DNA of 64,000 nucleotides from G963422705 sp963422705. GTDB lineage: Bacteria > Poribacteria > WGA-4E > WGA-3G. Under the pieces are notes generated by a model. It saw nothing but the letters and a program-made list of their open reading frames with translations, did no database searches and was not told the DNA's origin. Below, piece after piece: positions 1 to 8,478 of the stretch. Location of the stretch: contig OY730443.1 of the NCBI GenBank assembly GCA_963422705.1, positions 3,844,001 to 3,908,000 of the forward strand, read 5' to 3'. A program made the position numbers and the translations under genes. Each line of letters starts with the position of its first letter. Position 1 is the first letter of the stretch.

Positions 1-1243
1 AAGTGCCCTCCATTTCCAACGCGATGTCGACGATTTGTTGACTCAGCCGCTGCGCTGTCGCTAATTCGTCACGATTATTTGGTTCCAATGGAAAAACGAC
101 GTGGAAGTTACCGTCTCCGACGTGCCCGAGGAGAACGGCAATCATATCGGATTTGTCGAGGAGTTCTTTGGTTTTGGTGATGCATTCGGTTAAACGTGAG
201 ATTGGGACACATGCGTCGGTGACATATCCGACGGAGCCGGGGCGCATGTTAAGTATGGCGTAGTAGCTATCGTATCGTGCTTTCCAGAGTCGGTTTCGTT
301 GGTTTTCTTCGGTAGTCCACTGGAAATCTGCGTCGGTGTGTTTTACGGCGATGGCCTGTGCCGCTTTTGAGTTATCGGCGACGGTTTGCGGTGAACCGTG
401 AAATTCAAAAAAGAGGGTGGGGGCGACTTCATAGGTGAGTCCTGCGTATTTATTAACTGCCTCAATCTGATGTTCATCGAGGAGTTCGATACGGGCGATA
501 CTGCATCCTTCCTGGATGAGTCGAATGACGGTGTTGACAGCGGCGGCAATGGTGGGGAAGGAGCAGACTGCGGCGGCGATAGCTTCGGGGAGCGGTGCTA
601 ATTTGAGGGTAATTTCGGTGATGATGCCTAAAGTGCCCTCTGAACCGATGAAGAGCCGGGTCAAATCGTATCCTGCAGCGGATTTTCTAGCCCGGGTTCC
701 TGTCTGGACAATTGTGCCCTCGGCTGTGACGACACACAGTCCGAGGGTGTTATCGAGCATTGTGCCGTAGCCCACGGCGCTAGTACCAGAGGCACGAGTT
801 GCCGCCATGCCGCCTAACGAGGCATCTGCACCCGGGTCAACCGGAAAGTGTAGCGACGTCCCGGTGTCTGCAAGATGGTTATTGAGTTGCATGCGGGTGA
901 CACCGGCTTGGACAGTCGCATCTCTGTCACTTTTGCTGACGCGTAAAATGTGGTTCATCCGTTTTAGGGAGATGCAGAGGGCATTTTTCATGGGGATGGC
1001 TGCGCCTTCTACGCCGGTGCCTGTCCCGTAGGGTACTATCGGGATGTTGTGGTTCGCACAGATTGTGACGATGTGTGCGACTTCCGTGTTGGTTTGTGGC
1101 ATTGCGACGGCGATGGGTAACACGCCTCGGTGATAGGAGGCGTCGCGGGCGTACGCTTCGCGGGTTTCCACGTCTGTGAGGAGTCTCGAGCCGAGTGCGG
1201 CACGTAGCTGGTTATTGGCTTTTTTTAGGGTATCGTGTTTCAT
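1..1243 (-). CDS. glcD: FAD-linked oxidase, GlcD / D-lactate dehydrogenase type (C-terminus cut by window edge)
   Basis: An open frame runs from an ATG at 1243 to the window edge with no stop, about 414 codons. Glycolate or D-lactate oxidases of this family oxidise 2-hydroxy acids with FAD. The N-terminal half (about residues 55-200) reads as an FAD_binding_4 domain, with PYGTGTGVEG and the segment VDPGADASLGGMAAT. The C-terminal half is FAD-oxidase_C, ending in the signature GHVGDGNFHVVF. The length is nearly full; family members are about 460 residues, so some tens of residues are missing. An ATG at 1260 hits a stop within seven codons, so 1243 is the start. A GlcF-type iron-sulfur subunit lies far away at 50.7 kb, so the two could form one enzyme without sharing an operon. 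Substrate (glycolate or D-lactate) cannot be decided here. Confidence 0.9.
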   Translation of the reverse strand, partial: MKHDTLKKANNQLRAALGSRLLTDVETREAYARDASYHRGVLPIAVAMPQTNTEVAHIVTICANHNIPIVPYGTGTGVEGAAIPMKNALCISLKRMNHILRVSKSDRDATVQAGVTRMQLNNHLADTGTSLHFPVDPGADASLGGMAATRASGTSAVGYGTMLDNTLGLCVVTAEGTIVQTGTRARKSAAGYDLTRLFIGSEGTLGIITEITLKLAPLPEAIAAAVCSFPTIAAAVNTVIRLIQEGCSIARIELLDEHQIEAVNKYAGLTYEVAPTLFFEFHGSPQTVADNSKAAQAIAVKHTDADFQWTTEENQRNRLWKARYDSYYAILNMRPGSVGYVTDACVPISRLTECITKTKELLDKSDMIAVLLGHVGDGNFHVVFPLEPNNRDELATAQRLSQQIVDIALEMEGT

Positions 1244-1304
1244 TTTTTCGTCTTTTTCATGATTCAAAAAGCGGGGGCGGGCACAATCGATTTTTGTTGT
1301 GAAC

Positions 1305-2414
1305 TCAGTATGCCGTTTCGTAAAGGCTGACAAAATCTGAAATCTCTAATGGGCGTGGATTAAACTGAGCTGTCCACTGTGCGGCGGCGTCCACTGCCAG
1401 TGTCGGTATTTGGTTTGATGGAATGTCAACCTCTCGCAATGTCTGTGGTAATTTGGCATGCTGTTTGAGTTTTACAATGTGCGCTGCTAAATCCCCGTCG
1501 GGGTACAATTGCCGATATAGTCCCGGGAGGCTGATGCGGTTGTATCTGATAACATGTGGTAACATCAGTCCGACGGCGACGCCGTGGATAATGCCGTATC
1601 TTGCTGTCAATGGGTTGGCGCAGGCGTGGGCGGCCCCAAGCATTGAATTCTCAATCGCGGCCCCAGCGAGATATGCCCCAAATAACATATGACTGCGTGC
1701 GCTGCGATATTCACCTTCAAGGCATTGCTCAAAATTATCTGCTAACACCCGCCAGGCGCGCTCGGCGAACATCTGTGACATCGGATTTCGTCGTGTAGAG
1801 ACGAAGCTTTCGATGGCGTGTGCCATCGCGTCAATGCCTGTCGTGGCTGCAACGAATCTTGGCAAGGTTTCAGTGAGTACCGGGTCCAGAATGACGGCGT
1901 GGAATCTCGCCTTTTTATCACCACATGCCATTTTGAGATGCGTCTCTGCTTGGGAAATAAGCGCGAAAGACTGCGCCTCACTCCCGGTTCCTATCGTTGT
2001 CGGAATTCCGATGGAAGGTAGCATCGGTTGCGTGGCTCTGTTCATGCCCCAATAGTCCTCCATCTGCCCGCCGTTTGTGAGCAAAAAGTTAACACCTTTG
2101 GCGCAGTCCATCGCACTCCCACCACCAAGCCCAATAATGAGTTCTACAGGCCCGTTGGCTATTGCGAACGTTCGTGCGGCTTCAACGTGTTCGGTTGTCG
2201 GATTGGGTGCAACTTGATAAAAAATGGAGGCGTCCAAACCTGCGTTTTTCAACGCTTCCATCCCCATCGACGCGATACCTGCGTCAAGGACGCCCGCGTC
2301 GGTTACGACTAACACTCGCTTGCATCCGAAGGTAGCTGTCACCTCACCGAGTTTCCCTATGGTATTTTCACCAAAAATGATGCGTTGTGTCAGTTCAGAA
2401 TCAAAGGGTTGCAT
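1305..2414 (-). CDS. Iron-type (group III) alcohol dehydrogenase family protein, atypical metal site
   Basis: The 369-residue protein has the fold markers of Fe-ADH enzymes, which are NAD(P)-dependent oxidoreductases of alcohols or hydroxy acids. GGGSAMDCAKG at about residue 97 binds the dinucleotide phosphates and GTGSEAQSF follows at about 142. Metal ligands of the family are one Asp and three His. The Asp and first His are present in GIDAMAHAIES and the last His in GIIHG. The middle ligand, normally the His of an HxxAHPLG-like motif, is replaced by Asn (HACANPLT). The enzyme may therefore use another metal geometry or a different chemistry. It lies 61 nt downstream of the GlcD-like gene's start, on the same strand, and may be co-transcribed with it. 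Substrate unknown. Confidence 0.88.
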   Translation of the reverse strand: MQPFDSELTQRIIFGENTIGKLGEVTATFGCKRVLVVTDAGVLDAGIASMGMEALKNAGLDASIFYQVAPNPTTEHVEAARTFAIANGPVELIIGLGGGSAMDCAKGVNFLLTNGGQMEDYWGMNRATQPMLPSIGIPTTIGTGSEAQSFALISQAETHLKMACGDKKARFHAVILDPVLTETLPRFVAATTGIDAMAHAIESFVSTRRNPMSQMFAERAWRVLADNFEQCLEGEYRSARSHMLFGAYLAGAAIENSMLGAAHACANPLTARYGIIHGVAVGLMLPHVIRYNRISLPGLYRQLYPDGDLAAHIVKLKQHAKLPQTLREVDIPSNQIPTLAVDAAAQWTAQFNPRPLEISDFVSLYETAY

Positions 2415-2577
2415 TGTGTTTATATCTGCTTTAACATTATCTATTCTAACTTCTTTACGCGTCGGGCTTGTTCAAATTGAGCTAAGGGCGGCATGGCATG
2501 GTAACAAGAAGCAGCGCGCCCTCCGGGGCAATGTTAACCATTTCGTTTCAGTGTAATTGAAACGTATCTCCATCAAA
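2415..2577. other. Short intergenic stretch without a recognised gene
   Basis: This lies between the Fe-ADH start and the decayed PDZ remnant. I see no convincing open frame, RNA gene or strong promoter in it. A short inverted pair (GTTTCA...TGAAAC, about 2545-2562) is present, without a T-tract. Confidence 0.3.
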
Positions 2578-2832
2578 TTAATTTCGGGCTTCAGGGATAA
2601 TAGTGAGGTTAATCCCATTGCCGTCCCCCGAGACGATTATCTTGACGGGTTCACCAATTTCAGGGCATCTCATGCGTAGGTATAGTCATAGATATTGGCA
2701 ATTTGTTGCCCTCCAAATTCGACGATGATATCTCCACCTTTTCCCCCGGCTTTCCCAGCGGGCCCGTCTGCGCGAACCCCGGAGAGTTTGACACCCGCAA
2801 TTTCAGTGGTATTGTCTGGGATAGTGCCTACC
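2578..2832 (-). pseudogene. Decayed PDZ domain, former C-terminus of the adjacent PD40 protein
   Basis: Read on the minus strand, this segment encodes a recognisable PDZ domain in pieces. One frame gives GTIPDNTTEIAGVKLSGVR followed by ADGPAGKAGGKGGDIIVEF and QQIANIYDYTYA, then a stop. The expected continuation (DALK, then IGEPVKIIVSGDGNGINLTI and a final stop at 2578) is split over two other frames. The upstream PD40 gene ends at 2828, overlapping the first lines of this domain in another frame. In the PD40-M28-PDZ proteins I know, a peptidase lies between propeller and PDZ; here there is no room for it. I infer a peptidase-sized deletion followed by frameshifts. Confidence 0.75.
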
Positions 2833-4078
2833 TACCGGCGTCGGATTCGGTATCCGATTCATGAGTCTTTCTATTTTTGGTTTCACTTTTAGTCACGTTT
2901 CCAATTGCGGCTAAGGCGGCTTCATGATTCCACTCGGCGACGTAGAGTTGTGATATCCGTTGGCTGTTACGGGTGGATGTCCAAGAGAGACTGTTTCCAT
3001 CAGGCGCGAAAACGGGTAGTCCATCAAAAGCATCTGTATATGTCACGCGAATCGGTTCGCGTCGTCCAGCAGTGTCAATGAGATATAACTCAAAGTTGGA
3101 AGCCCCTAATTTATTGGATGCGAAAATAACGTAATTTCCGGAGGGATGAAAATAGGGTGCCGAAGAGATGCTGTCGAAATCAGTGAGTCGTTGCACACCG
3201 GTGCCGTCTAACCGCATGGTATAGATATCGGCTTGTCTGCCATCAGGTGTGAAATGTCGCCAGATGATGTGCTGCCCATCGGGTGTAAAGCGGGGCCCAC
3301 CGTCGTAACCGGCCCAATCTGTCAAACGTTTTTGATTGGAACCATCGGCGTTCATGAGATAAATTTCGCCAAAATATGCGGGTTCAACTTCAAGTTGTTT
3401 CAAATCCTTGGGGGAGAGTTCAGCTTTCGGATATGCGTCGCGTAGCGAACAGAAAACGATGTGTTTTCCATCGGGCGAATAAGATGCCTCTGCGTCGTAA
3501 CCGTGAGCATTTGTGAGTTGCTTAAGGTTAGTGCCGTCACGATTTGAAGAGAAGATGTCCATGGCCTCGTCGTAATCTGAACTATACGGTTGTTCTTTCC
3601 CGGATTTTCGGAATTCAAACGCTTCTTCCTGTTTGGCGGTTGCAAACTTATCGTGATGCGTTGAAGCGTAAAGCACCTCCTGCGTCCCGGGGCGAAAGAA
3701 CGCAGACGTGGTTTTTCCGGTTCCGGGTGAAACGCGATGTGTATCGCCATTCAACAAGTCCAAGTGATAAATTTGGTAGAATGGATTATCAGGTTCTCGC
3801 TCGCTTTGGAAAATCATCGAGTTTCCGTCAGGTGAGAAATAACCTTCGCCGGTTCGTTTTCCATCATAAGTGAGCTGCCTGATATTTCTGAGGAATTGTA
3901 GTTCTTCTGCATGCGCGATGCTGGGGTTACAGATTAAAAATGCTACAGCTGACATTGCAAGCAAAAAAACCGCGGAAGCGGTGTTACGCAAACAGTATTG
4001 CTTGCTTTCCGTTGCTTCTTTCCGTTCATTCGATATGACAATTCGGTGTGTCATTCCGTTCACAAAACGCATTGTCAA
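2828..4078 (-). CDS. Exported PD40/TolB-type beta-propeller protein, probably truncated
   Basis: The 416-residue product starts with a basic segment and a hydrophobic stretch near residues 33-55 ending in SIAHAEE, a likely signal peptide, so it acts in the envelope or outside. The rest contains about six PD40 repeats with the motif YFSPDG or close variants (GYFSPDGNSMIF, ASYSPDGKHIVF, RFTPDGQHIIW, YFHPSGNYVIF, VFAPDGNSLSW). Such propellers bind proteins or peptides, often next to peptidase domains. The gene stops after a polar tail, exactly where remains of a PDZ domain begin in another frame. It is probably the surviving N-terminal part of a larger PD40-peptidase-PDZ protein, and whether it still works is unknown. 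The first in-frame ATG is used; internal ATGs at residues 3 and 9 are alternatives. Confidence 0.8.
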   Translation of the reverse strand: MTMRFVNGMTHRIVISNERKEATESKQYCLRNTASAVFLLAMSAVAFLICNPSIAHAEELQFLRNIRQLTYDGKRTGEGYFSPDGNSMIFQSEREPDNPFYQIYHLDLLNGDTHRVSPGTGKTTSAFFRPGTQEVLYASTHHDKFATAKQEEAFEFRKSGKEQPYSSDYDEAMDIFSSNRDGTNLKQLTNAHGYDAEASYSPDGKHIVFCSLRDAYPKAELSPKDLKQLEVEPAYFGEIYLMNADGSNQKRLTDWAGYDGGPRFTPDGQHIIWRHFTPDGRQADIYTMRLDGTGVQRLTDFDSISSAPYFHPSGNYVIFASNKLGASNFELYLIDTAGRREPIRVTYTDAFDGLPVFAPDGNSLSWTSTRNSQRISQLYVAEWNHEAALAAIGNVTKSETKNRKTHESDTESDAGR

Positions 4079-4100
4079 CCTCCTCTCATCGGTGTTCAGT

Positions 4101-4952
4101 CTAGAGATACTTCGCTGCCATCTTTTTCAGAAATTCCAACCCTTCAGTAGCGAGGCTTTCAGCATTGGGTGCGATGTCGCGCCAGATGCAGGTAGCGGCG
4201 GCAATCTCTTTGACAGCAGGCGTGAACGATTCAATGACTAACCACCTATCATAATGAATCGTGGCGAGTGCCCGGAAAACTTCCTCCCAATTGACGAGTC
4301 CTGTGCCTGGGGTACCCCTGTCGTTTTCACAGCAGTGAACGTGATGGAGTAAATCCCCAGTTTCCAGTATGGCTTTTCCTTGGTTCTTTTCCTCAATATT
4401 CATATGGAAGGTATCAAGATGAACTTTAAAGTATGGGCTGTTAACGGCGTTAGCGAGTTTGACGGCATCTTCGGCAATATTGACGAAATACGTCTCAAAT
4501 CTGTTGAGCGGTTCACTTGCAAGGGTTACGCCGTGATTCCCAGCAAATTCAGCGACTTCCTGTAGTCCTTCAACGCACCAGTCCCACTCTTGTTGATTTC
4601 TAGCGCGTCCAACGAGTTTACCGACAGCACTATACATGGGGCCGACGTATGTATCGGCGCCGAGTTCGGCGATAACCTCTATCGCTCGTTTAAGATAGGC
4701 TTTGCCATTTTCGCGAATGGCGGGTTCTTCGTCGATTGGATTTCTATCAGGGCTCATGATATTGCATCCGATGGCTTCGAGTCCAGTCTCTTTCAGCGCA
4801 GCTTGTGTGTATGGGATATCGACGGTTTCCGGATCAAAGATTGGAATTTCGACACCATCGAACCCCATTTCGGCGACTTTCGGAATCAGTTCCACCGTTT
4901 CGCGTTCAAATTTATCTGCCCAGAGTAATAAATTGACACCAAATTTTGGCAT
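4101..4952 (-). CDS. Sugar epimerase/isomerase, D-tagatose (psicose) 3-epimerase-like TIM barrel
   Basis: This 283-residue protein is a xylose-isomerase-like TIM barrel (AP_endonuc_2 family). It carries the metal-binding pattern of ketose 3-epimerases: Glu in SEPLNRFETY (about residue 150), Asp in HLDTFHMNIEE (about 183), His in HHVHCCEN, and Glu in VIESF near residue 242. GTGLVNWEE after the His is also typical. Enzymes of this group interconvert keto sugars with Mn or Co bound. The gene follows 22 nt upstream of the PD40 gene on the same strand. The exact substrate is unknown; L-ribulose, D-tagatose and D-psicose are all possible. An ATG preceded by an AAGGAG-like sequence supports the start. 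Confidence 0.88.
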   Translation of the reverse strand: MPKFGVNLLLWADKFERETVELIPKVAEMGFDGVEIPIFDPETVDIPYTQAALKETGLEAIGCNIMSPDRNPIDEEPAIRENGKAYLKRAIEVIAELGADTYVGPMYSAVGKLVGRARNQQEWDWCVEGLQEVAEFAGNHGVTLASEPLNRFETYFVNIAEDAVKLANAVNSPYFKVHLDTFHMNIEEKNQGKAILETGDLLHHVHCCENDRGTPGTGLVNWEEVFRALATIHYDRWLVIESFTPAVKEIAAATCIWRDIAPNAESLATEGLEFLKKMAAKYL

Positions 4953-5275
4953 GTTTTGTTGTTCTCCTTATCTGGCATTTTGATTTTTTAATTTATCAGA
5001 AATTATGAAGGATTTCAAGTTAAATTGTTCTGAATCTATAGGAGTTTCGTTTTCGAAATTTTTGTGGATTTGACGAGGCGGGCCGGATTTGTAGGGCCGG
5101 CCACAACCGCGGCATCCGGATAGCGACATGCCCGTTCTCTGAAAGTGTGATGGTGCGGCCCGGAATTTTTCTAAGGGCTGCGTGTGTTCCTATATGCTTC
5201 TGTGTGTGTTGTGTTATATGTACAAGCGCTTGGGAGGCACTATCCGAAGACGTTTCAGGGAACGCTAATTTTTTA

Positions 5276-5304
5276 TGCAAACGGATAAGTTTTTGTGCTA
5301 TGAT
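5276..5304 (+). promoter_or_regulatory. Possible extended -10 promoter for the M24 peptidase gene
   Basis: TATGAT at 5299-5304 is preceded by TGC, an extended -10 element, with a poor -35 (TGCAAA, 5276-5281) 17 nt upstream. The start codon lies about 100 nt downstream. The rest of the 450-nt gap 4953-5404 shows no other feature I can support. Confidence 0.35.
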
Positions 5305-5404
5305 AACCGCCGTGTTTGATAGAGAAATAGCGTCTATCCAGCACTAAGTTGTGTTGAAAAGGTAAACACATTTTCAACTTACATTTAGCTAAAGAAGGAG
5401 TGTT

Positions 5405-6619
5405 TTGAAAAACCTAAGTGAAATCCAAAATGGTTTGATGGAATTAGGGCTTGATGCGTGGCTCTTATACGATTTTCGCGGGATTAATCCGATTGCCGAG
5501 AACGTTGCGGGGGTAGCGGAATCGCACCTAACGCGCCGGTGGTTCTGTCTCATTCCTGTGCGAGGAGAGCCGAAGTGGCTGGTGCATCGGATTGAAAAAT
5601 CAACTTTCATCACTGTTCGCGGGCAAATTACCGTCTATGCGAGCTGGCAGGAACTTCAGGCGAATCTAAAATCGTTGCTTTCGGATGTTAAAAATGTAGC
5701 GATGGAGTACTCCCCTAACGGCGTGCTGCCTTACATTTCGCGAGTGGACGGGGGTACTTTGGAGTGGCTCAGTTCATTTGACATAACAGTGCACACCTCA
5801 TCGGAATTGGCACAACGCGTTGAGGCCCGCTTGAACAGAGAGCAAATTTTGAGCCATCAATCGGCGGCGCGTTCAGTTTTATCGGCGAAGGACAGCGCAT
5901 TTACCTGGATTGGCATGCAACTGAGCAATGGTAAAAAAATTAGCGAGTATGACGTTCAACAGTTCCTTCTCCAAAAATTTGAAGAAGCCGGCCTCGTTAC
6001 GGACTATCCGCCGATTGTCGCTGTAAATGCGAACAGCAGCAATCCACACTATTCGCCGAGCGCATCAGACACGTCGCCAATTCAAATCGGTGATTTTATC
6101 CTAATCGATTTGTGGGCGAAACAGAAAACTCCGGATGCTGTATTCGCCGATACGACGTGGGTTGCCTATGCGGGCGCGAGTGTTCCATCGCAATATGCCG
6201 AAATTTTTGAGATTTTGAAAGAGGCCCGGGATAGAGGCGTGGCGTTCATTCGTGAAAAATGGGAGACGACGGAACCCGTTCACGGGTATGCTGTCGATGA
6301 TTGCGTCCGGGGGTACATTCGCGAAAAAGGGTACGGGCAATTCTTCATACACCGAACGGGGCATAACATCGGTACCGTTGTTCACGGCAACGGTGTGAAT
6401 TTAGATAATCTGGAGATGCGAGATGAAAGAGCGTTAATTCCGGGTGTCTGCTTTTCAATAGAACCGGGTATCTATCTCACCGATTTCGGCGTTCGGACTG
6501 AGATTGACGTCCTTTTAGGCGAGCGAGGGAGAGACGGCGTAAAAGTGACAACCGCTCCCGTTCAAAATCAGGTATTACCGTTGCTGCGACTTGATAGTTC
6601 CGTTTCTTCAGGTCATTGA
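5405..6619 (+). CDS. M24 family metallopeptidase (Xaa-Pro aminopeptidase/prolidase-like)
   Basis: The 404-residue protein has a creatinase-like N-terminal domain and a pita-bread M24 domain from about residue 160. The expected dinuclear metal ligands are visible: Asp in LIDLWAK, Asp in FADTTWV, His in FIHRTGHNIG, Glu in SIEPGIYL and Glu in RTEIDVL. Such enzymes cleave the bond before proline in cytoplasmic peptides. The start is TTG at 5405, chosen because AAGGAG ends 4 nt upstream; a GTG at 5400 runs straight into a stop. The 3' end overlaps the convergent unknown gene by 143 nt. The last conserved metal ligand lies inside that overlap, so this gene's end is real. Confidence 0.87.
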   Translation: MKNLSEIQNGLMELGLDAWLLYDFRGINPIAENVAGVAESHLTRRWFCLIPVRGEPKWLVHRIEKSTFITVRGQITVYASWQELQANLKSLLSDVKNVAMEYSPNGVLPYISRVDGGTLEWLSSFDITVHTSSELAQRVEARLNREQILSHQSAARSVLSAKDSAFTWIGMQLSNGKKISEYDVQQFLLQKFEEAGLVTDYPPIVAVNANSSNPHYSPSASDTSPIQIGDFILIDLWAKQKTPDAVFADTTWVAYAGASVPSQYAEIFEILKEARDRGVAFIREKWETTEPVHGYAVDDCVRGYIREKGYGQFFIHRTGHNIGTVVHGNGVNLDNLEMRDERALIPGVCFSIEPGIYLTDFGVRTEIDVLLGERGRDGVKVTTAPVQNQVLPLLRLDSSVSSGH

Positions 6620-7325
6620 GTATGTGAGCGAGGTAAATTCTGGCATTGATTATCCACCGTTCGGCGTAGTTACGCGCGAGGATAGGAAGTGCCGTCGCGG
6701 GTTTGGGTGCGTCAAGCAGCCACTGCTCCGCATAAGCAGCGTATTCCATATCAACAAGTCCGACACTTCCAAGTGGATATCGGACGTATCGTTTATCGTG
6801 CCGCGTCTCGATTCTCGGTTCAAGTTGTGTTTCAAGCGTAAGCGGCTTTGTGCCATCAATTTCAAGGAGCCAGAAAAAATAATCCTCATTATACCCAAGG
6901 TACCCGATTTCGACGTGCAGTTGATGGCGGGCTTCCGTTCGTATTGGAATTGCTGCCATGTCGCGTTTGAGGAGGACGGGATAGATTGCGGCGAAAAAGA
7001 GCTGCTCAAATCCACGCGGCAGGTTCGCGTGATTAAGGGTGTCAAGAAGAATTTGTTGTTCCTCGATTTTCTGAATTTCTAAGCAACTTTTGGCGAAGAC
7101 TTCGTCCCGAAGTGAGCGCATCTCAGCAGGCGAATCGATATCAAGCGGTATCAGCTGCGCTCTCAATTTTAGAATACGTCGCCGTTTTGGCGATAGTCTC
7201 CAAAGAACCCAGTACACCCACATCTGCCACGTCTCTTTTGCCAAAATTTGCCACACCACCGCTTTCAGGATAATAAAGCCGCGTTGAAATAGATTTTCGT
7301 GATTAAGATGTGGTTGCCGGTTCAT
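6477..7325 (-). CDS. Protein of unknown function, 282 residues
   Basis: I do not recognise this family. The N-terminus has a hydrophobic, tryptophan-rich stretch (VVWQILAKETWQMWVYWVLW, about residues 23-42), which may anchor it to the membrane. The middle has mixed alpha/beta character and the C-terminus is very basic (RLSLARLKGRQSQSERRNR). The 3' end overlaps the convergent M24 gene by 143 nt, unusually long for two real genes. Either the C-terminal tail evolved by loss of an earlier stop or the start of decay is seen. Its length and amino-acid composition favour a real gene. Confidence 0.6.
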   Translation of the reverse strand: MNRQPHLNHENLFQRGFIILKAVVWQILAKETWQMWVYWVLWRLSPKRRRILKLRAQLIPLDIDSPAEMRSLRDEVFAKSCLEIQKIEEQQILLDTLNHANLPRGFEQLFFAAIYPVLLKRDMAAIPIRTEARHQLHVEIGYLGYNEDYFFWLLEIDGTKPLTLETQLEPRIETRHDKRYVRYPLGSVGLVDMEYAAYAEQWLLDAPKPATALPILARNYAERWIINARIYLAHILNDLKKRNYQVAATVIPDFERERLSLLRRLSLARLKGRQSQSERRNR

Positions 7326-7429
7326 ATTTTCCCCAATTGAATGCCCTTTAAGGCGCCTTGATACCCCTCGTACAAATGGCGATAGAACCTTTTTATGCTG
7401 CGGTAATTCATTGTCTGCCGCAAATTTCC

Positions 7430-7458
7430 TTGACTTTTTCCCGAAAATGTGTTAGTAT
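7430..7458 (+). promoter_or_regulatory. Candidate sigma-70 promoter of tRNA-Leu
   Basis: TTGACT (7430-7435) and TAGTAT (7453-7458) are spaced by 17 nt, and the tRNA begins 22 nt after the -10. An overlapping AT-rich stretch (TATATTATAG) gives alternative -10 registers. Confidence 0.4.
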
Positions 7459-7480
7459 ATTATAGAGGAAAGGAGAGAGC

Positions 7481-7565
7481 GCCGGAGTGGTGAAATCGGT
7501 AGACGCACTGGATTCAAAATCCAGCGGGCCCTAGGCCCATGTCGGTTCGAGTCCGACCTCCGGCA
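7481..7565 (+). tRNA. tRNA-Leu (anticodon CAA)
   Basis: The acceptor stem pairs GCCGGAG (7481-7487) with CTCCGGC (7558-7564), followed by discriminator A; CCA is not encoded. The anticodon stem CTGGA/TCCAG encloses a loop with CAA. A long variable arm (GCGGGCCCTAGGCCCATGTC region) and the T-arm GGTTCGAGTCC make it class II. It decodes UUG. Confidence 0.95.
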
Positions 7566-7610
7566 TCAGTGGGCTATCCGTTTTCGTGCCCCGTTTTGTC
7601 TGTTTTTAGC

Positions 7611-8402
7611 CTACATTGCCACAATTTTACGCATCCGCCGTGCCATCTCAATTTGTATTTCGCGTTCACCGCCCACTTCATGGATGATGTAACCGTTATA
7701 ACCGGTTGCGCGCAACGCTTGCATCACCACAGCCCAATCCGTATCGCCATCTAAGAGGTTCACGAATTGATGTGCCCCTCTCGAAAAATCCTTGAAGTGT
7801 ACGCGTTTGATTCGACTTCCGAGCTCACGAATCCACTGTTCAGGGTAACCATACGCCATCATGTTCGCCGTATCAAGATACGTTCCAACCCAGTTGCTAT
7901 TAACTTCGTCGACAATTTCACGCATCTCCTTTGGACTGAGCAGGAATTTGTTCCAGACATTTTCGAGTCCAATTGCGACGTGATGTGCCTCAGCTTCAGA
8001 GGTGAGTTCCGTCAAAATCCCAACCAGATTATCCCAGACTTGTTGGTACATTCCTTCAGCAGAAAGTTGTCCGGGGTGTAATAAAATTGCGCCAACCTTG
8101 AGTTCCCCGGCGATGGCGATGCCGCGTGCGAGTGAACGTTTGCCTTTTTCGCGTTCACTTGAATCAATACTAAGTAAATTCCCGCGAGCGGCGTACCCGG
8201 CAGTAATGCTACTAATTTCAATGCCAGCGGCCCGACAAGTGTCAGCAATGCCGTGCAGTTCCGTGTCACTCATGTCGATATCAAGCTCTCGCCCTTCACC
8301 GAAGGTAAGTTCCACAGCCTCATAGCCGGCTTCCTGACACAGGCCAAGTGTATCGGCTAAGGACATATTTCCGAGTATAATCTGTGTAACGCCTATCTTC
8401 AT
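7611..8402 (-). CDS. Sugar phosphate isomerase/epimerase, xylose-isomerase-like TIM barrel
   Basis: The 263-residue protein is a second member of the xylose-isomerase-like TIM-barrel family. The metal ligands are seen as Glu in IGLENVWN (about residue 145), Asp in YLDTANMMAYG (about 176), His in KRVHFKDF (about 201) and Glu in IIHEVGGE (about 239). The arrangement resembles L-ribulose/L-xylulose 5-phosphate 3-epimerases and hydroxypyruvate isomerases. Sequence alone does not give the substrate. It is convergent with the tRNA-Leu gene, 45 nt apart. The next gene upstream on the same strand (small zinc ribbon) is 76 nt away. Confidence 0.87.
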   Translation of the reverse strand: MKIGVTQIILGNMSLADTLGLCQEAGYEAVELTFGEGRELDIDMSDTELHGIADTCRAAGIEISSITAGYAARGNLLSIDSSEREKGKRSLARGIAIAGELKVGAILLHPGQLSAEGMYQQVWDNLVGILTELTSEAEAHHVAIGLENVWNKFLLSPKEMREIVDEVNSNWVGTYLDTANMMAYGYPEQWIRELGSRIKRVHFKDFSRGAHQFVNLLDGDTDWAVVMQALRATGYNGYIIHEVGGEREIQIEMARRMRKIVAM

Positions 8403-8478
8403 TATTCCATCCCCACGCTAGCGTTCAGCATTCCCGGGCGGTGCCGGTGAAGCGGTAATTAGAAAACCCGTCATCAAT

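Noticed and set aside
3400..3750. Antisense frame inside the PD40 gene
   Set aside because: It shows no motifs and lies inside a gene with strong propeller repeats on another frame.
7481..7565. tRNA-Leu as an integration site of a genomic island
   Set aside because: No integrase and no repeat of the tRNA 3' end is seen nearby; the IS relic is of a family that does not use tRNA sites.
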